A stretch of 64,000 nucleotides of DNA from Limnanthes douglasii subsp. nivea. Taxonomy: Eukaryota > Streptophyta > Magnoliopsida > Brassicales > Limnanthaceae. Shown in pieces: positions 22,556 through 34,266 of the stretch. The stretch covers positions 107,579,278-107,643,277 of the forward strand of contig JAUPFV010000003.1 of the NCBI GenBank assembly GCA_036936605.1. Reading direction: 5' to 3'. Every line of letters starts with the position of its first letter. Positions within the stretch are counted from its first letter, which is position 1. Both the position numbers and the translations under genes were made by a program. Under the pieces are notes generated by a model. The model worked only from the letters and a program-made list of their open reading frames with translations. It was not told where the DNA came from and did not search any database.

Positions 22556-23323
22556 TGATTCTTGAAAGATTCGACGTTGATTATGAGTATCTGGATCTTG
22601 ATCCAACTCGGAATAAGGTGGGGGTCATAACAGAACAAACCAGGATGGTGTCCGGATTGATCAGTTTCTTTGAATCATTGACCATCTTTGAGGGAGATAC
22701 TGTGACAGCACCCACTGTTCATCAAGAAGAGGCATGTACACAGTTTGGTCACTCAATTGGAAGGGGGTGTCTTTCCATAAGTACCGAACCCCTTTCACAT
22801 TCATAGTTTTTGATGAGGATGATTTAAGAAATATTACTATGCCTCATGAGGATGTGGTGGTTATAGGAGCGTCTATTGGGGGCAATGATATACGCTGGAT
22901 TTTGATAGACACAAGTAGTTCGGAAAATATCCTCTTCTCAAGCTCCTATAAGAAGATGAGGAATCCAGTTGTTATTCAACACTCAAACAGAACCATTGTG
23001 GGCTTCATAAGAAGCTTTGCGGATGTAATTGGAGAATTTGAAAAAGAAGTGATGTTGGGTAAGACACCTTTTACAAAGATGGCGAGGGTACCATTCGTTG
23101 TGGTGGATGCCCCACGTCTTACAATGCGATTTTTGTGAGGTTTTGGCTTTCAATAATGCATGTTGTGGACTCAACAGTCCATCAGTGTTTAAAGTATGCA
23201 GTTCAAGGGAAAGTAGGTGTTGTCCGAATTAGTCAGAAGATAGCCAGAGAGTGCTATGCAACTGCTCCTACTCCTAAGACTTTGGGGGCAGTTCAGATTA
23301 ATGAAGATTACCAGTTATTGTAG
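22552..23323 (+). pseudogene. Element B2 protease region
   Basis: Linker and protease as in B1, with the same Asp-Thr-Ser triad. B2 has a stop (TGA) at 23136-23138 just before the conserved FGRSWL-like end where B1 reads on for six more codons; the linker CYATAPTPKTLGAV is open at 23135-23323. Confidence 0.8.
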
Positions 23324-24629
23324 CCTTCTGAGGGGGAGAGTGAGATTGATGACCCCAGAGAGGCTCCTAGTGTTATAATACTAGTTCAAGAATTTGAAAT
23401 CCACTCCCTTGCAGAGGGTATAAATATCAAGATTGGTTCTAAGATGGCACCAGAGTTGAAAAAAAAATGTTGTCTTTTTTACTAAATAATCAGCATGTCT
23501 TTTTTTGGTGCAATAGTGATATAACTGGAGTACCCGCAAGTGTTATCTCACACAAGTTGTCTATACGGAGTAATATTGCACCTGCTATCTCACACAAGTT
23601 GTCCATCCGGAGTGATGTTGCACCTGTTGCCAATCCGATGTTGGTCAAGAAGAAGAACGAGAAATGACGTATGTGCATTGATTTTACCGACCTTAATAGA
23701 GCTTGCCTAAAATGTATTCATCTTGTCCCTCGGATAGATCAATTGGTGGACTGTACGTCTGGAAACAAGTTGCTATCCTTCATGGATGCTTTTTTCGGAT
23801 ACAACCAGATATAGGTGGATCCGAAGGATCAAGATTACTCTACCTTCATAACAGACAAAGGTCTTCATTGCGACAAAGTGATGCCCTTTGGGTTAAAGAA
23901 TGTTGGGGCTACTTATCAGAGGTTGGTGAACAAAATATTCGCTAATCAGATTGGCAGAAATATGGAGGTATACGTAGATGAAAATCTTGGAGGAGGATTT
24001 GCATATAATTGACCTTCAAGAAACATTCATTAATTTGAAATCTGTGAATTTGAAATTAAATCAAGAAAAATGTGTGTTTGGGGTCTGATCTGGAAAGTTT
24101 CTGGATTATGTGATAAGTGAGAAAGGTATACAGCCCGATCCGGATCAGCTAAATGCCCTATTAAAAATGGATCATCCTCGGAATGTTAAGGAAGTCCAGA
24201 TTTTAATTGGTCTCCACAGTGCAACCAAGCTTTTGTTAAAATAAATAAACATTTATCCTCACCAAAGACTCTTTTCAAACCTGCTCAAGGAGAAACATTC
24301 TATGTATACTTGGTTGTGTAAGAATTTGTTATAAGTGTCGTACTGGTAAGAGAAGTTTACAACTACCCTCGTTCGGTATACTACATCAGCAAAAGTTTAA
24401 TAGATGTTGAGAATAGGTAGTTGAAGCTTAAAAAGTTGGCACTAGCCTTAGTGATTGCTGCAAGAAAGATGAGGTCGTATTTTCAGTCTCATTCCATCAT
24501 TGTCCGGACATCTTTCCCCTGGAAGAATGTTCTTCAAAAGGCAGACAAATCAAGCAGGATGACCAAGTGGTCAATAGAGTTGGGTGATTATGATATTGAT
24601 TTCCCCCCCGCCCCAAGTAGCTATTAAGG
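23317..24629 (+). pseudogene. Element B2 reverse transcriptase and RNase H
   Basis: Carries the same 45-bp N-terminal repeat, the YVDE box, the deletion joining QILIGL to WSPQCNQAF, and the same stops as B1, so this damage was present before duplication. Confidence 0.85.
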
Positions 24630-24708
24630 CTCAATTAGTGGCTGATTTCCTGGTAAAATTCCATACGGACAGGAACTCCAAATAAACTTCAGGAGATAAA
24701 ACCAAGAA

Positions 24709-25034
24709 ATAATTGGTGGTCTAAACTGATGGTGGTTCAAGCACAATGGTTTGTTGAGCTGGAATTCGCCTAACCTCTCCGTATGGTGATAAGATGTACC
24801 AAACTATATGCTTTGGGTTCAGGGCCTCTAACAATGAGTCTGAATATGAAGCATATATAGCTGGTCTTAAATTGGCTTTCCTATGTGGGTCTAAGAGTGT
24901 TCGGTTGATGAGTGACTCTCAATTGCGTATACTCATCTTGAAAGAAATGACAGCAGACGTCAAAAGTGTTTGTTATGAGCATATTCCCAAAACGGAGAAT
25001 ACACTGGCAGATTCTTTGGCAACTATAGGATAAA
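24709..25034 (+). pseudogene. Element B2 archaeal-type RNase H
   Basis: Copy of 13255-13580 with a T for A change (QAI to QTI) and Q to L near the end (ENTQADS to ENTLADS). Acidic residues unchanged. Confidence 0.8.
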
Positions 25035-25093
25035 CTGAGTCCTACCCTTGGATTCACATACAAGAATGCCTGTCCATATAGCCAAGTCAGAAC

Positions 25094-26382
25094 AAAGAAG
25101 ATGGGGGAAAGTATGAGCATATAGGTGATTCAACCTAAAGACTGGAGGTATTCCCTCCTTCAATATGCTTCTGATGGGGTTTTGTCTTCGGATGAAGCTA
25201 TGACGAGAAAGATTAAACACAAGGCACGTGGTTTTTTGATGATAAGGGGAGTTCTCTATAAAAAAAAAACTCTTTCATTAGACCTCTCGTGCGTTGTTTG
25301 GGGGATGAAGAATCTCAAGTCATTTTATCCAAACTACACGACGGGGAAGGCTCAACACATTGTGGGTGCATGGCACTAACCCGGAGAGTTTTATTAGATG
25401 GGTACTATTGGCCATCTATAATGGCAGGTGCTAAAGAAATGGTAAATAAATGTGATCCATGTCAAAAGTATGGCAATGAAATTCATGTGCCAGCAGTACC
25501 GATGGAGTCTATTTCTGAGCCAGTACTTTTTGCCTGATGGGGAATGGACTTAGTTGGACCTCTGCATATGGTATCCGGGGGTGCATAAATATTATAGTTA
25601 CTATTGATTACTTCTCAAAATGGATAGAGGCAGCTCCTTTAGCAGGAACCACTTTGAAGGCTGTCATTAAATTTATATTATCCAATATATGTTGCAGATT
25701 TGGGGTCCCTCAAAAGATTACTACAGAAAATGGGCCACGGTTTGATAACAAAGATATAGAGAATTTTTGTGCTTCTACAGGTATTCAACATTGTTTTTCT
25801 TCTCCTTTCTATCCACAAGCAAACAGCCATGTTGAAGTTGCCAACAGGACTATTCTATCTGGATTAAAAAAAAAATTAGAAGGTGTTGCGGGGAAGTGGC
25901 CAAGCTATTTGTAAGAAGTGTTGTGGGCCTACCGAACTACTCTTCGGGCTCCTACACAAGAGTCTCATTTTGCTTTGGTGTATGGGATAAATGCAATTAC
26001 CCCCATAGAAGCTATCTTACCATCATACAGATTCCACAACTATTCTAAACAAGCTAATGAGATATCAATTAGGAATCAGTTGGACTTAATAGAAGAAAGA
26101 AGGGTTAAAGCTCACTTAAGAACAACTCATTACCAAGGTTTGATGAGGAACAGATTTGCCTCCAAGGTCAAAAGAAGAGATTTTCGACCAGGAGATAAGG
26201 TGTTAAGAAAAGTTTTCTTACACACCAAGGAGAAGCAGTTCGGTAAGTTAGCTCCGAACTAGAAAGGCCCCTATAAGGTCTGTGAATAGCTCAAGCTTGG
26301 GACATATAGACTTCAAGAAAAATAAGGGAAAATTTTGAAGCACCCATGGAATATTGAACACCTCAGGTTATATTTACAGTAA
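25094..26382 (+). pseudogene. Element B2 integrase, less decayed copy
   Basis: Same domains as B1, but the core is one open frame at 25537-25914, through YFSKWIEA, TENGPRF, CFSSPFYPQANSHVEVANRT and GVAGKWPSYL, because position 25792-25794 is TGT where B1 has TGA and the A-run is not contracted. The C-terminal frame 25918-26262 is also open. A stop between FA and WGMDLVGPL and one after SYL remain. A Gly to Ser change precedes the catalytic Glu (NSHVE). Confidence 0.85.
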
Positions 26383-26971
26383 AGTTTTTGTGTAAATATT
26401 TACTTGCTAAATATCAAAATAAATATTATGGGGCATACACTTTCCTATCATGGTGGCGCGGGGAGGTTTTAATGAGGTGTCCGGTCTTTAATTCAATAAT
26501 ACATAATGTCTTCTTAAAAAATTTGAAGTGCTTTTACTATAATTCAACTCAAGTGTAAATCACTTATTTAATACCTTGGATCTTTAGTGGATCGAATAAA
26601 CTTGTTTGTGGGTGATGACTATTAAACTTGTCATCGGAGATATTAAACACTCTCACTTTAATACTTCTGAAATACTAGGGGCTACTTAAACATTAGCCAT
26701 GCAAAAATTTAAGGAAAGGTATTAAACAAAAAGCAAAGTTTGATAAATTAAATTCGTTCGGACTTAAACCGAACAGTAAAACAAAGCATGCCTTGGCCAT
26801 CCAAGGACTTTAGGTGTTCAAAAGACTTATTCGGACTTTAACCGAATAGTAATACAAAATTTTCCTTGGCCATCCAAGGACTTTAATTGTTCACAAAGAT
26901 AAAAAATAACACTCGGTAAAACCTTAGGGCTTGTTCCCTACGGACGTTCCTTCACCACCACCATCACCTTT
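26383..26971. other. Element B2 post-pol noncoding region
   Basis: Contains the post-pol box (about 26429-26482) and the two hairpin repeats at 26756-26900, identical in the stems to those of B1. Confidence 0.7.
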
Positions 26972-29508
26972 TTAAAGGCTTTTGAGTTCGGCACTCGAAC
27001 TCTCACATGTTAATTCCTCATCATCATTTGTGGAATCTATTCCACGGGAGTAGTTGTGCTTGTCACCATCTGCCATAGTATGAAATGGGAGGTCTTCGTA
27101 TTCCACATATTTCCATAAGGGACCCAGGGTCCTCTTAGGAAATGTCTCATGGAACAACAGCACCATATCAGACTTAACCCCATCGTCTCATTTTTCTAAG
27201 GAGGCTACTACTTCATTAGCATACTTCTCAATACTTGCTTTGATAGCCTGCTCCTGCTGGCTCTTCAATACCTCATTTTCCTTGGTCATTTTGAAACAAT
27301 GCTATCTAATTTAGTATTCTCATTGGTTAGGGTTTGAATGGAACCATCCTTGGTTTTCAACTCCTCCTTCAACACTGCGAGGTTTTTTGAAGAAGATGTT
27401 TCTAAGTCAAAGTACTTAGTCTGGAGCTCAGTTCTGGCTGCTTCCAATGTGGCTAGCTTAGTTGCCGTATCATCCTTATTTTTTTTCAGTGCCTCCACCC
27501 CCTTCTTCAGTTCCTCTATACTTTGTTGAGCGCTTAGGAGATTGTTTGACAGGGATTATTTGTCAGAAGTGAGGGAGTTGATAAGTTTAGTCTGACTTTT
27601 CACCTGCCTTTCCAGATCGAGTATTGGCCAGATATGGCCGAGGAGGGAGTGGCTCAATACATCTTGCTCTCCGGATATGGAGAAGGATTTCCCATTAAAG
27701 GTCACCATGTTGGAGGAACTGAAAGGACGATAAGGACCTGTAAAATCATCCTTCTCGAAATCATTAAAGTACGAGCCAATATCTTGAAGGGAACTGATGT
27801 CCATTTCATCATTTTCTCCCCTAACAAACTCTCCGGACTGAAGGTCTGTTGGGATTTCCTCTTGCAAAGTAGGATCAACAGGGGCTGGTGGAGGTTGGAT
27901 TTCTGAAGGACGAAGAATTACTTCTTCTCCTAGGGTGACTTTCTTCTTCTTGGTAGCCTTCTCGTCACTGCTGACCTTGCGTTTCTTATTCATCTTAGAG
28001 GGATTTGGTGGGTTCTGTGACCCTCCAGCTTCCATCACTGTTTCAGCCTCTACTGATTTGAGCAGAGCAGCATTAACCCCCCCTCCCCCCCTGGTTCCCC
28101 GAACCAGTCCTTTCTATAGCTGTTTGAGCCAGCTCTGTTGCAACCTTCTTCTTTTTATTCTTCATTTTGTTGGGAGCCTTTGCTCTAGAAGGTAAGAACA
28201 GCTTTTCATCTTTGGCTTCCGTCCTTTTAATAATCACATCCGGAGGAGGAAGGGTGGTTAGCTCTTCCCATGAAAGGTCTCTTCGGCCTATGGTGTTCCA
28301 CAAGTGAGACCTCACGAAATCGCCTGATTTAAAGCAATTGTGGAAGGCATTCCTCCAATGTTTCGAAGCCCATGCGTTGAGTTTTGCACAGATCTTTTGC
28401 CCCTCCTCCAGATGGCCGGTGAACTCCTTCGGTAGCACTAAAAAGGAGTAAAAAACTAGTCAGAATAAGAAAACTTATAATATAAGAAGAAAAACTTAGA
28501 GGACAATAAGGAGAAAGGAAATTACCAGTATTTTTCCACCTACTAGTCAGCATGTTAGGGTTGGTGTTGGCCTTAATCTTCCTGTCATTTTCCCATGTTC
28601 CACTAACAAATAGGAACTGTGTCCTCCAATTCTTTTTGGACTCCAACCGGTCGTCCACAACCTTAAAGTTATTTCCCATATTGTGATGGTAGAATGGAAT
28701 TTGATGGTTCTTGCACAAGCTTGCCACAGCAGCAAACTTCTCCATCGGAAGTGGGATCTTCGACAACTTTGATGCCATGATACAAGAAATAACTGAGTAC
28801 CAGGCATTGAGGCTTAACTGGCTAGGGAAAAGCTTGATCAAGTGGAAATATTTAACGATCTCTCGGTCTAAAGGGAACCAGAGTCCCCATTTTAGCACTT
28901 CGGTAGATATTACCACCTCGTTTAGCTTGCAATCCATAAGAGTCTCCAGATTAATAGGTATTTTTACTTTTACGGACTCTGGAATCCCCCATTTGGTCCG
29001 GATTCGGCCCAACTCAGCAGTGTGGGTGTAGATGTAGTTGATGTTTTGTAAGGCCAACAAGTATTTGATGCTGACGTGTTTGAAACAAGGGCCTACCTTA
29101 CCCTCTAAGTACTCCGGAAGTGAGTCTGGATGAGTCATACAGACTTTTACCTTACCTTCTTATCAGAATCAGCATCTCCCGTTTGACCTGATGCCTCGGT
29201 CTTAAAGGGGGCTTCCTCGATGCTGTCTTTCATAATCTCTTCCATCACTGTGGAAGGTTTGTCAGTTGACTTAGAAGAAGGTGGTTCAGTTTTTTGCATT
29301 GAAGGCTGTTCGGATGGTTGAGCATTTGTTGCCTCTGAAGACCTAGTGTCCGGTATAGGTTGTGATTCGGATGGCTTGGCTGCGGAGCTGCTTTAGCTAC
29401 CTCTGATCCAGATGGTTTTGACAATGATGGTGTGGATTGGGTTTTGGTTTGGCGACTCGTTCGGTGAGGGGTTATCTTCTCCGGAGACTTTTATGTATCA
29501 GGACCCAT
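26972..29508 (-). pseudogene. Element B2 antisense accessory gene with its promoter
   Basis: Copy of the B1 antisense gene. The Transposase_28-like part is open at 29138-28526, the second exon at 28437-28073, a charged segment at 28038-27556 and the coiled-coil at 27498-27286. Damage shared with B1: codon-5 stop, the AAGGT duplication before 29138, the G-run frameshift and the stop at 27556. Private damage: a one-base loss near 27291 that ends the coiled-coil early. It keeps upstream sequence with a TATA box and G-box, which B1 lacks. Nuclear or DNA-binding function is plausible from the lysine clusters, but that is inference only. Confidence 0.8.
28438..28525 (-). other. Intron of the B2 antisense gene
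   Basis: Same donor, acceptor, length and phase as in B1. Confidence 0.8.
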
Positions 29509-29906
29509 AGCAATAAACGAAGAGGTTTTCTAATGCTTGAAACGGATTTTTCCTTAGACTCATGAGGTTAATACTCTTGAACAGAAGAACCAGAAGAGAA
29601 GGGTGAAAGGTTTGGTTTGAAAGAAAGTTGTTTGGGCCTAGGGTTTTTGGAAGAGGATGAACCTTGATCGGTGTCCTTAGTCGGTTGACTGGTTTTCTCA
29701 CCTGGAGAATCTGGGAGGCCGGCGGCGATACAGTTCTCTCTTTCTACCTTCCTTGCTCTTTCTAACTCTCACAAATTCAACCAGCCACCTTTAACTAAAG
29801 TGTTTCTTGCTGTGAACATAAAATCTCTCAAGAATAATTTGAAGGTAAAGATGAATTTCTCTCTAGAAAATCTTTGAGTGTGGAAGACAATGAAATAGTA
29901 AAATAG

Positions 29907-29914
29907 TATTTATA
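29907..29914 (-). promoter_or_regulatory. TATA box of the B2 antisense gene
   Basis: TATAAATA on the minus strand, about 400 bases before the presumed start codon, with a leader free of long upstream frames. The duplication boundary (29795) lies downstream of it, so B1 has no equivalent. Confidence 0.65.
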
Positions 29915-30076
29915 CAACAGTAAAAAGCAACAGTTACCAATGAGAAGATGAAAGGGGTTTTTGCAATGATTAAGGGCTGCGCAAACGTGTGAAAAGTCAA
30001 AGCCTATGTAACTTTCTAGACTTAGTGGGTGCGCCGGTCTAGGAAAAATAACGGCTGGTAGGTCGAACCGAATACT

Positions 30077-30086
30077 GACACGTGTC
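30077..30086. promoter_or_regulatory. Palindromic G-box upstream of the antisense TATA
   Basis: GACACGTGTC, a perfect 10-base palindrome with the CACGTG core bound by plant bZIP and bHLH factors. It lies about 164 bp upstream of the antisense TATA. Element C has ACACGTGTCC about 144 bp upstream of its own antisense TATA. Confidence 0.65.
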
Positions 30087-30275
30087 CCACGATCAAGAAG
30101 AAACTCTTAGAATTCTGGAAAGAGAAACTAGTCCTGACAAATTTCGAACTGGGTTGGTGGTGGAAATAAACTTCTTAAATCGGACAACACAAGAAGATCG
30201 GATGAAGTTGATATTAGCTTCGTAGATTTTTTAGCTCTACCAAAGATATTTTGCGAGGTCTAAAAAACGGGCTAC

Positions 30276-30644
30276 TAATGAGTTCAGATACTTCAGTCAC
30301 AACCCACCACTTAATCCGGACACGGGTAATTCGGACCATAACACTCCACTGAAAAATCCAGAGAGGACAAATGTAAAACACATTTTGACTAAGCTATTTG
30401 CTAATCTACTTAAAAGAATAATGGGTCCTTAAACTTGACCCGGTTTTAGAACTTGACTCGGTAAGCCCGTGGGTCATTAATTAAGAGTATAAATACCTCA
30501 ATCACTCTCATTAATGAGGGTGATCAATATTTAATACAAGCAGGCTGCTTAATTATCTCACTACTCCTCACACTAAACCCAAAATACTTTAAACTTATAA
30601 AAACACCTTACCAAACTACCCCAAGCCCAAAATAAACCAAACCA
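30276..30644 (+). mobile_element. Element B2 3' LTR
   Basis: 369 bp, matching 21716-22071; start mutated from TGATGAG to TAATGAG, end AAACCA, TATA box at 30488-30495. Followed by the AATAT target duplication. Confidence 0.9.
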
Positions 30645-30649
30645 AATAT
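30645..30649. repeat. Target-site duplication, right, AATAT
   Basis: Partner of 21711-21715. Confidence 0.75.
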
Positions 30650-31678
30650 AATTTTTTATATTACCAAAACATTATAAGAATTGTACATATAGGAATCCAC
30701 GAGAGTAGCCGCATCTCATGAGAATTGAGTTCCTCTCAAGTTATATTCTTAAATCAGAGAAGCACACGACAATAATATTAATAAGAGAATTGAGGATAAA
30801 AAAATTAGCAAAAGTTCATGCGTGTAATATAACTAATTTGGATATATGGGGTAGTTGATTCAAAATAACGACTACTAAATTTTTTTGGTCATCTTTTGTT
30901 TTTTTACACTAAAGTAAAATTCAAATAGAAATATATTTTACTTTATGTATAAAAATATTTGTCTTAATAAGGAAATAAATATGCTAAGCAAGTGGAAGTA
31001 TTGTTGAAATGTTGATTAAATAAGTTATCGAAATTAATTCGAAGACGAATACGGTCGTCATAATAAATCTAGGAGTAGATCATCAAATCTTATGATATTA
31101 GGTAGGTATTCAACCCAACGAGCCCAAAAAAGGTAATGATCAATTCGTAAAAAATAGCAATCGTTGCTGCGATCTGGACAAAAAAACCTATAATCTAAAA
31201 ATAATCTTTTTTCCCTAATGTATTTGTTTGTCATGACAATCTCAAAATTTCAGATATTATCGTGGTGACGAGATGACTCACCGCGATGGAAAAGCAATAT
31301 ATCTACTAACTTTTTTAAAAGTGTTCATATCCTAATAAATAGGATGTTTATCACGATAAAAATATTTTACCACATAAAAGCTTACAACGACTAATTGAAA
31401 AAGTCAAAAATGTAAATGTTTTGAAATAATCTGAATTTATTTTTTTTATAATTTATAATTTATTTTTATCATTAATAATTTATTGATCGTTAAATTTCAT
31501 ATTCTATTTATTCGTTTTTAAAGTTTAAAGTTATTATATTTTAAAATTATTTGTTAAAATTTTTAAATAAATAAAAAAAGAATTGAAAAAATGAGTTTAC
31601 CTATATCTTATTTATTTTTTAAATTTCATTTAAATCTTTAGCTATGAAAAATGTTTATAATCTAATATTTTTAATTAA

Positions 31679-31714
<36 letters not shown>

Positions 31715-32667
31715 CTTTAGTTTATATTTATTTTAAAAAAAATATTCGCATTAAACTTTTTCATAATTGCTATATTCAGTAGTAAAAATACAAATAATTA
31801 TTTTTAAATATACAAAAATAATATATGTAGTTTACATCCGAATTCCAACTATAAACATATAATAAAATGGTTGTATATTTTTATAATTTTCCAATATATT
31901 CTCTGTTTTTAATATCATATCAAATATAATAGATGTGTATAAGTTAACATTGTTAATTTGAAAGTACAGTTGAGTTGAGTTTTGAAATTTTAATTACAAT
32001 TTGGTTTAGAACAAAAAAAAGGACCATAATAATCCGAGTTTAACGCTGCAGAGAAACGTTGAAAGAAGTAAAGTGATTAACGAGAAGAGTCTCACAGATT
32101 CGGCGTAATAAATGCAATCATGTGTACGTTAAAGTTTGCATGTTCTGTTCTGTGTCATTTTAATAGCATCATGTCATGTGCCTATTTATTTATTTATTTT
32201 TAATTTAACCATCTTAATTCTTTAACATAAACATCGTTTTGCATTGTGTCCTGAGCTAAATCTCACTATCTGCCATAAAAATACCATTGCTGTCTTTTAT
32301 ATATATTACTATTGTTTAACGAAGAATCCTTTATTGTTTTCGTAACTAAAGTATGGTTTCGATCCCCTTTTTTCGTAATTAAAAAAAAATTCGTGATCTA
32401 TTGCTATCGTAGCCGATTTTTTTATTTATTCGAGATAATTTTAGTTCTTTATGTAACATCATTTATACTTTTAATAATTTATTGAATTTTTTAATTATTT
32501 TCAAAGTGAGAAAAAAATTTATAAATAAATTTAACTATTACTTTTGGGAGGATTATTACACGTGTTTTTATGGGGACATGGGGACCATCTTATCAAATTT
32601 TGATAAGGCGCCTAAATTTCATGGGATTAAAGTATGGAATTGAATACCACATCCACCTATTACATCT
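30650..32667. other. AT-rich spacer with TA microsatellite
   Basis: No coding region recognised. A (TA)n run lies at 31681-31709. Part of 31200-31400 is less AT-rich but shows no domain in any frame. Confidence 0.6.
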
Positions 32668-33189
32668 ATTTTTTTCTTGTTTTTTTTTAAATCTTTAATT
32701 TTTCAAATTTCATTCTTTTGGTTTTTTGAAACTGGGCAACGATATATTGTTCCTATTGTTAAACTGAAAGTTGTTCAATGAGACTGGACAACGATTCTAG
32801 AGAAGAGTCATTTATGTTGAATCCATGTATTTGCTACTAATTTGCTTTCCTTTGTTATCGACATCACGTAGAGCTAAGTTGTCTTTCTTTTCCCAGTTTT
32901 GATCCTCTTTTGTGGTAGATAACTCATGTTTTCTTCATATTCTATGATGTTCAACATCGGTCTTTGCTGTTTTTTGGATTAAAGACTTGCAACAACAACT
33001 TACCAGTTTCCAGTAGTCAGGTAATACATAATCAAGGTACCAATTGTGTTGTTTGTGTATCATAATAATATTTTTTAGGAGCAGAGTCATGTCTAATAAG
33101 AATAAACCATCAATTTTCTAACCTAATATAACGTAGTCATAAACTTTCTAAAATTATTATAGCACTAAGTTGGTTAGGGACTTGGTTAA

Positions 33190-34266
33190 GGTTAAGGTCC
33201 AGTTTCATTTTACATTTTAGAGTCCATTTGGGCAGCTAGTCAGCAGCCTTGTTTTTGTCTCTGTATATATACGCCATTGTCATATTAGAAGATATAATTT
33301 TCCTACAGCTATTAAACAAGGGCTCTAGACACCTAGTAGATTTTACCATTAGTGAACATTTCAATAAGAATTTTTTAGTCTGATTCTATGTCAAGTTGGT
33401 AAATACCCAGACTTTTGTATAACAATAAACCCTCAAACAAATCCCTTGCTTCAGCCAAGATGGGGTTAAGCTTACCATATAGTTTGCCGAACCCAATTAT
33501 TATGTCTCATTTATTGTCTCTTATCAATCCACCACTGTTGGCCTCAGTATAACCTTGACATGTGGGAAATTGCATAACCTTGAGGATGAAATTATGGGAA
33601 ATTCTATCAAAGGCCTTAGACATGTCAACTTTGACCATGGCATTGACTCATTTGGTCTTCTTGTTTATATCATGAGATAGTTCTTTAGCAAGTATGATGG
33701 TGTCATGGGTATTTATTTCATAGACAAAACAATCTTGCTCATCATGTATTATTTTAGGAAGAACTAATGATAATCTATTATTTATTAACTTAAATATAAT
33801 CTTTTTTTAATAATGTACACATACTAATAAGTGTGTAATCTTTCCAGGTTTGAGGGCTATTGATTTTTGGATGAGACATATGGATGTAGCCATTACACAT
33901 TAGGGAATAACCTGACCATTAAAGAAGGCCTCTATAACAACACACAAGTCAATTTTGATGATGTGTCAACAAGATTGAAAGAAAAAGTCATTGTATCCAT
34001 TAATGCCTAATGCACTTGAAGGATTTAGACTTTAAGCACCTCATGTATTTCTTCTCCATAAGGTATGTTCATTAGGATACTATTCTTCTCTCTACTTATC
34101 AGCTCAAGAATAATATTTAATAAGTCTCCTACATCTTCTTAAATTGGTTGATCACATAATATAGTTTTGAAATAAATTTCAGGTGATTTTCCAAAAAGGT
34201 CTTGGTCTCTGATCCAATCATCACCAGCAAGGATACTTTGTATTATGTTCTTCCTTATTCTTTTAT
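33190..34266 (-). pseudogene. LINE reverse transcriptase start fused to RNase H
   Basis: From 34260 down: RIRKNIIQSI, DLFGKSPEIYFKTIL and a degraded palm start, then MVKVDMSKAFDRISHNFI (about 33640-33590). Directly afterwards comes EANSGGLIRDN, IIGFGKLYGKLNPILAEARD and YKSLGI (33550-33400), which is the RNase H domain. The YADD box, thumb and intervening part are deleted. Stops interrupt all parts. Confidence 0.75.

Larger units (their letters stand above)
18340..29795 (+). repeat. Tandem duplication, unit 2 (11,456 bp)
   Basis: Second copy of 6914-18338. The offset grows from 11,426 to about 11,454 because of one extra 27-bp repeat at 20175-20255 and small indels, reaching about 11,459 at the end. 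Unlike unit 1 it continues into the rest of element B (antisense promoter and 3' LTR), so this is the position with the original right flank; the original left flank is at unit 1. Confidence 0.95.
29796..30275. other. Antisense promoter region and polypurine tract of B2
   Basis: No gene. Holds the antisense TATA and G-box and, at its right end, GAGGTCTAAAAAACGGG (30255-30271), the polypurine-tract position just before the 3' LTR; C has GAGGACTAAGGGGGG at the same place. Confidence 0.65.
21716..30644 (+). mobile_element. Element B2, complete Tat-type gypsy retrotransposon (defective)
   Basis: 8,929 bp with both LTRs, target duplication, primer-binding site, polypurine tract, gag remnant, full pol domain order and antisense gene. 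Two RNase H domains plus a post-pol antisense gene place it in the Tat group. Missing gag core, stops in pol and altered catalytic residues make it non-autonomous at best. It lies inside older copia-derived sequence. Confidence 0.9.

Noticed and set aside
21711..30649. Duplication explained by recombination between B LTRs
   Set aside because: Breakpoints lie outside the LTRs, at 6914 and 29795, with no shared sequence.
31681..31709. TA runs here and near 37110, 46598 and 56042 as origins or regulatory sites
   Set aside because: Simple microsatellites; nothing else supports a function.
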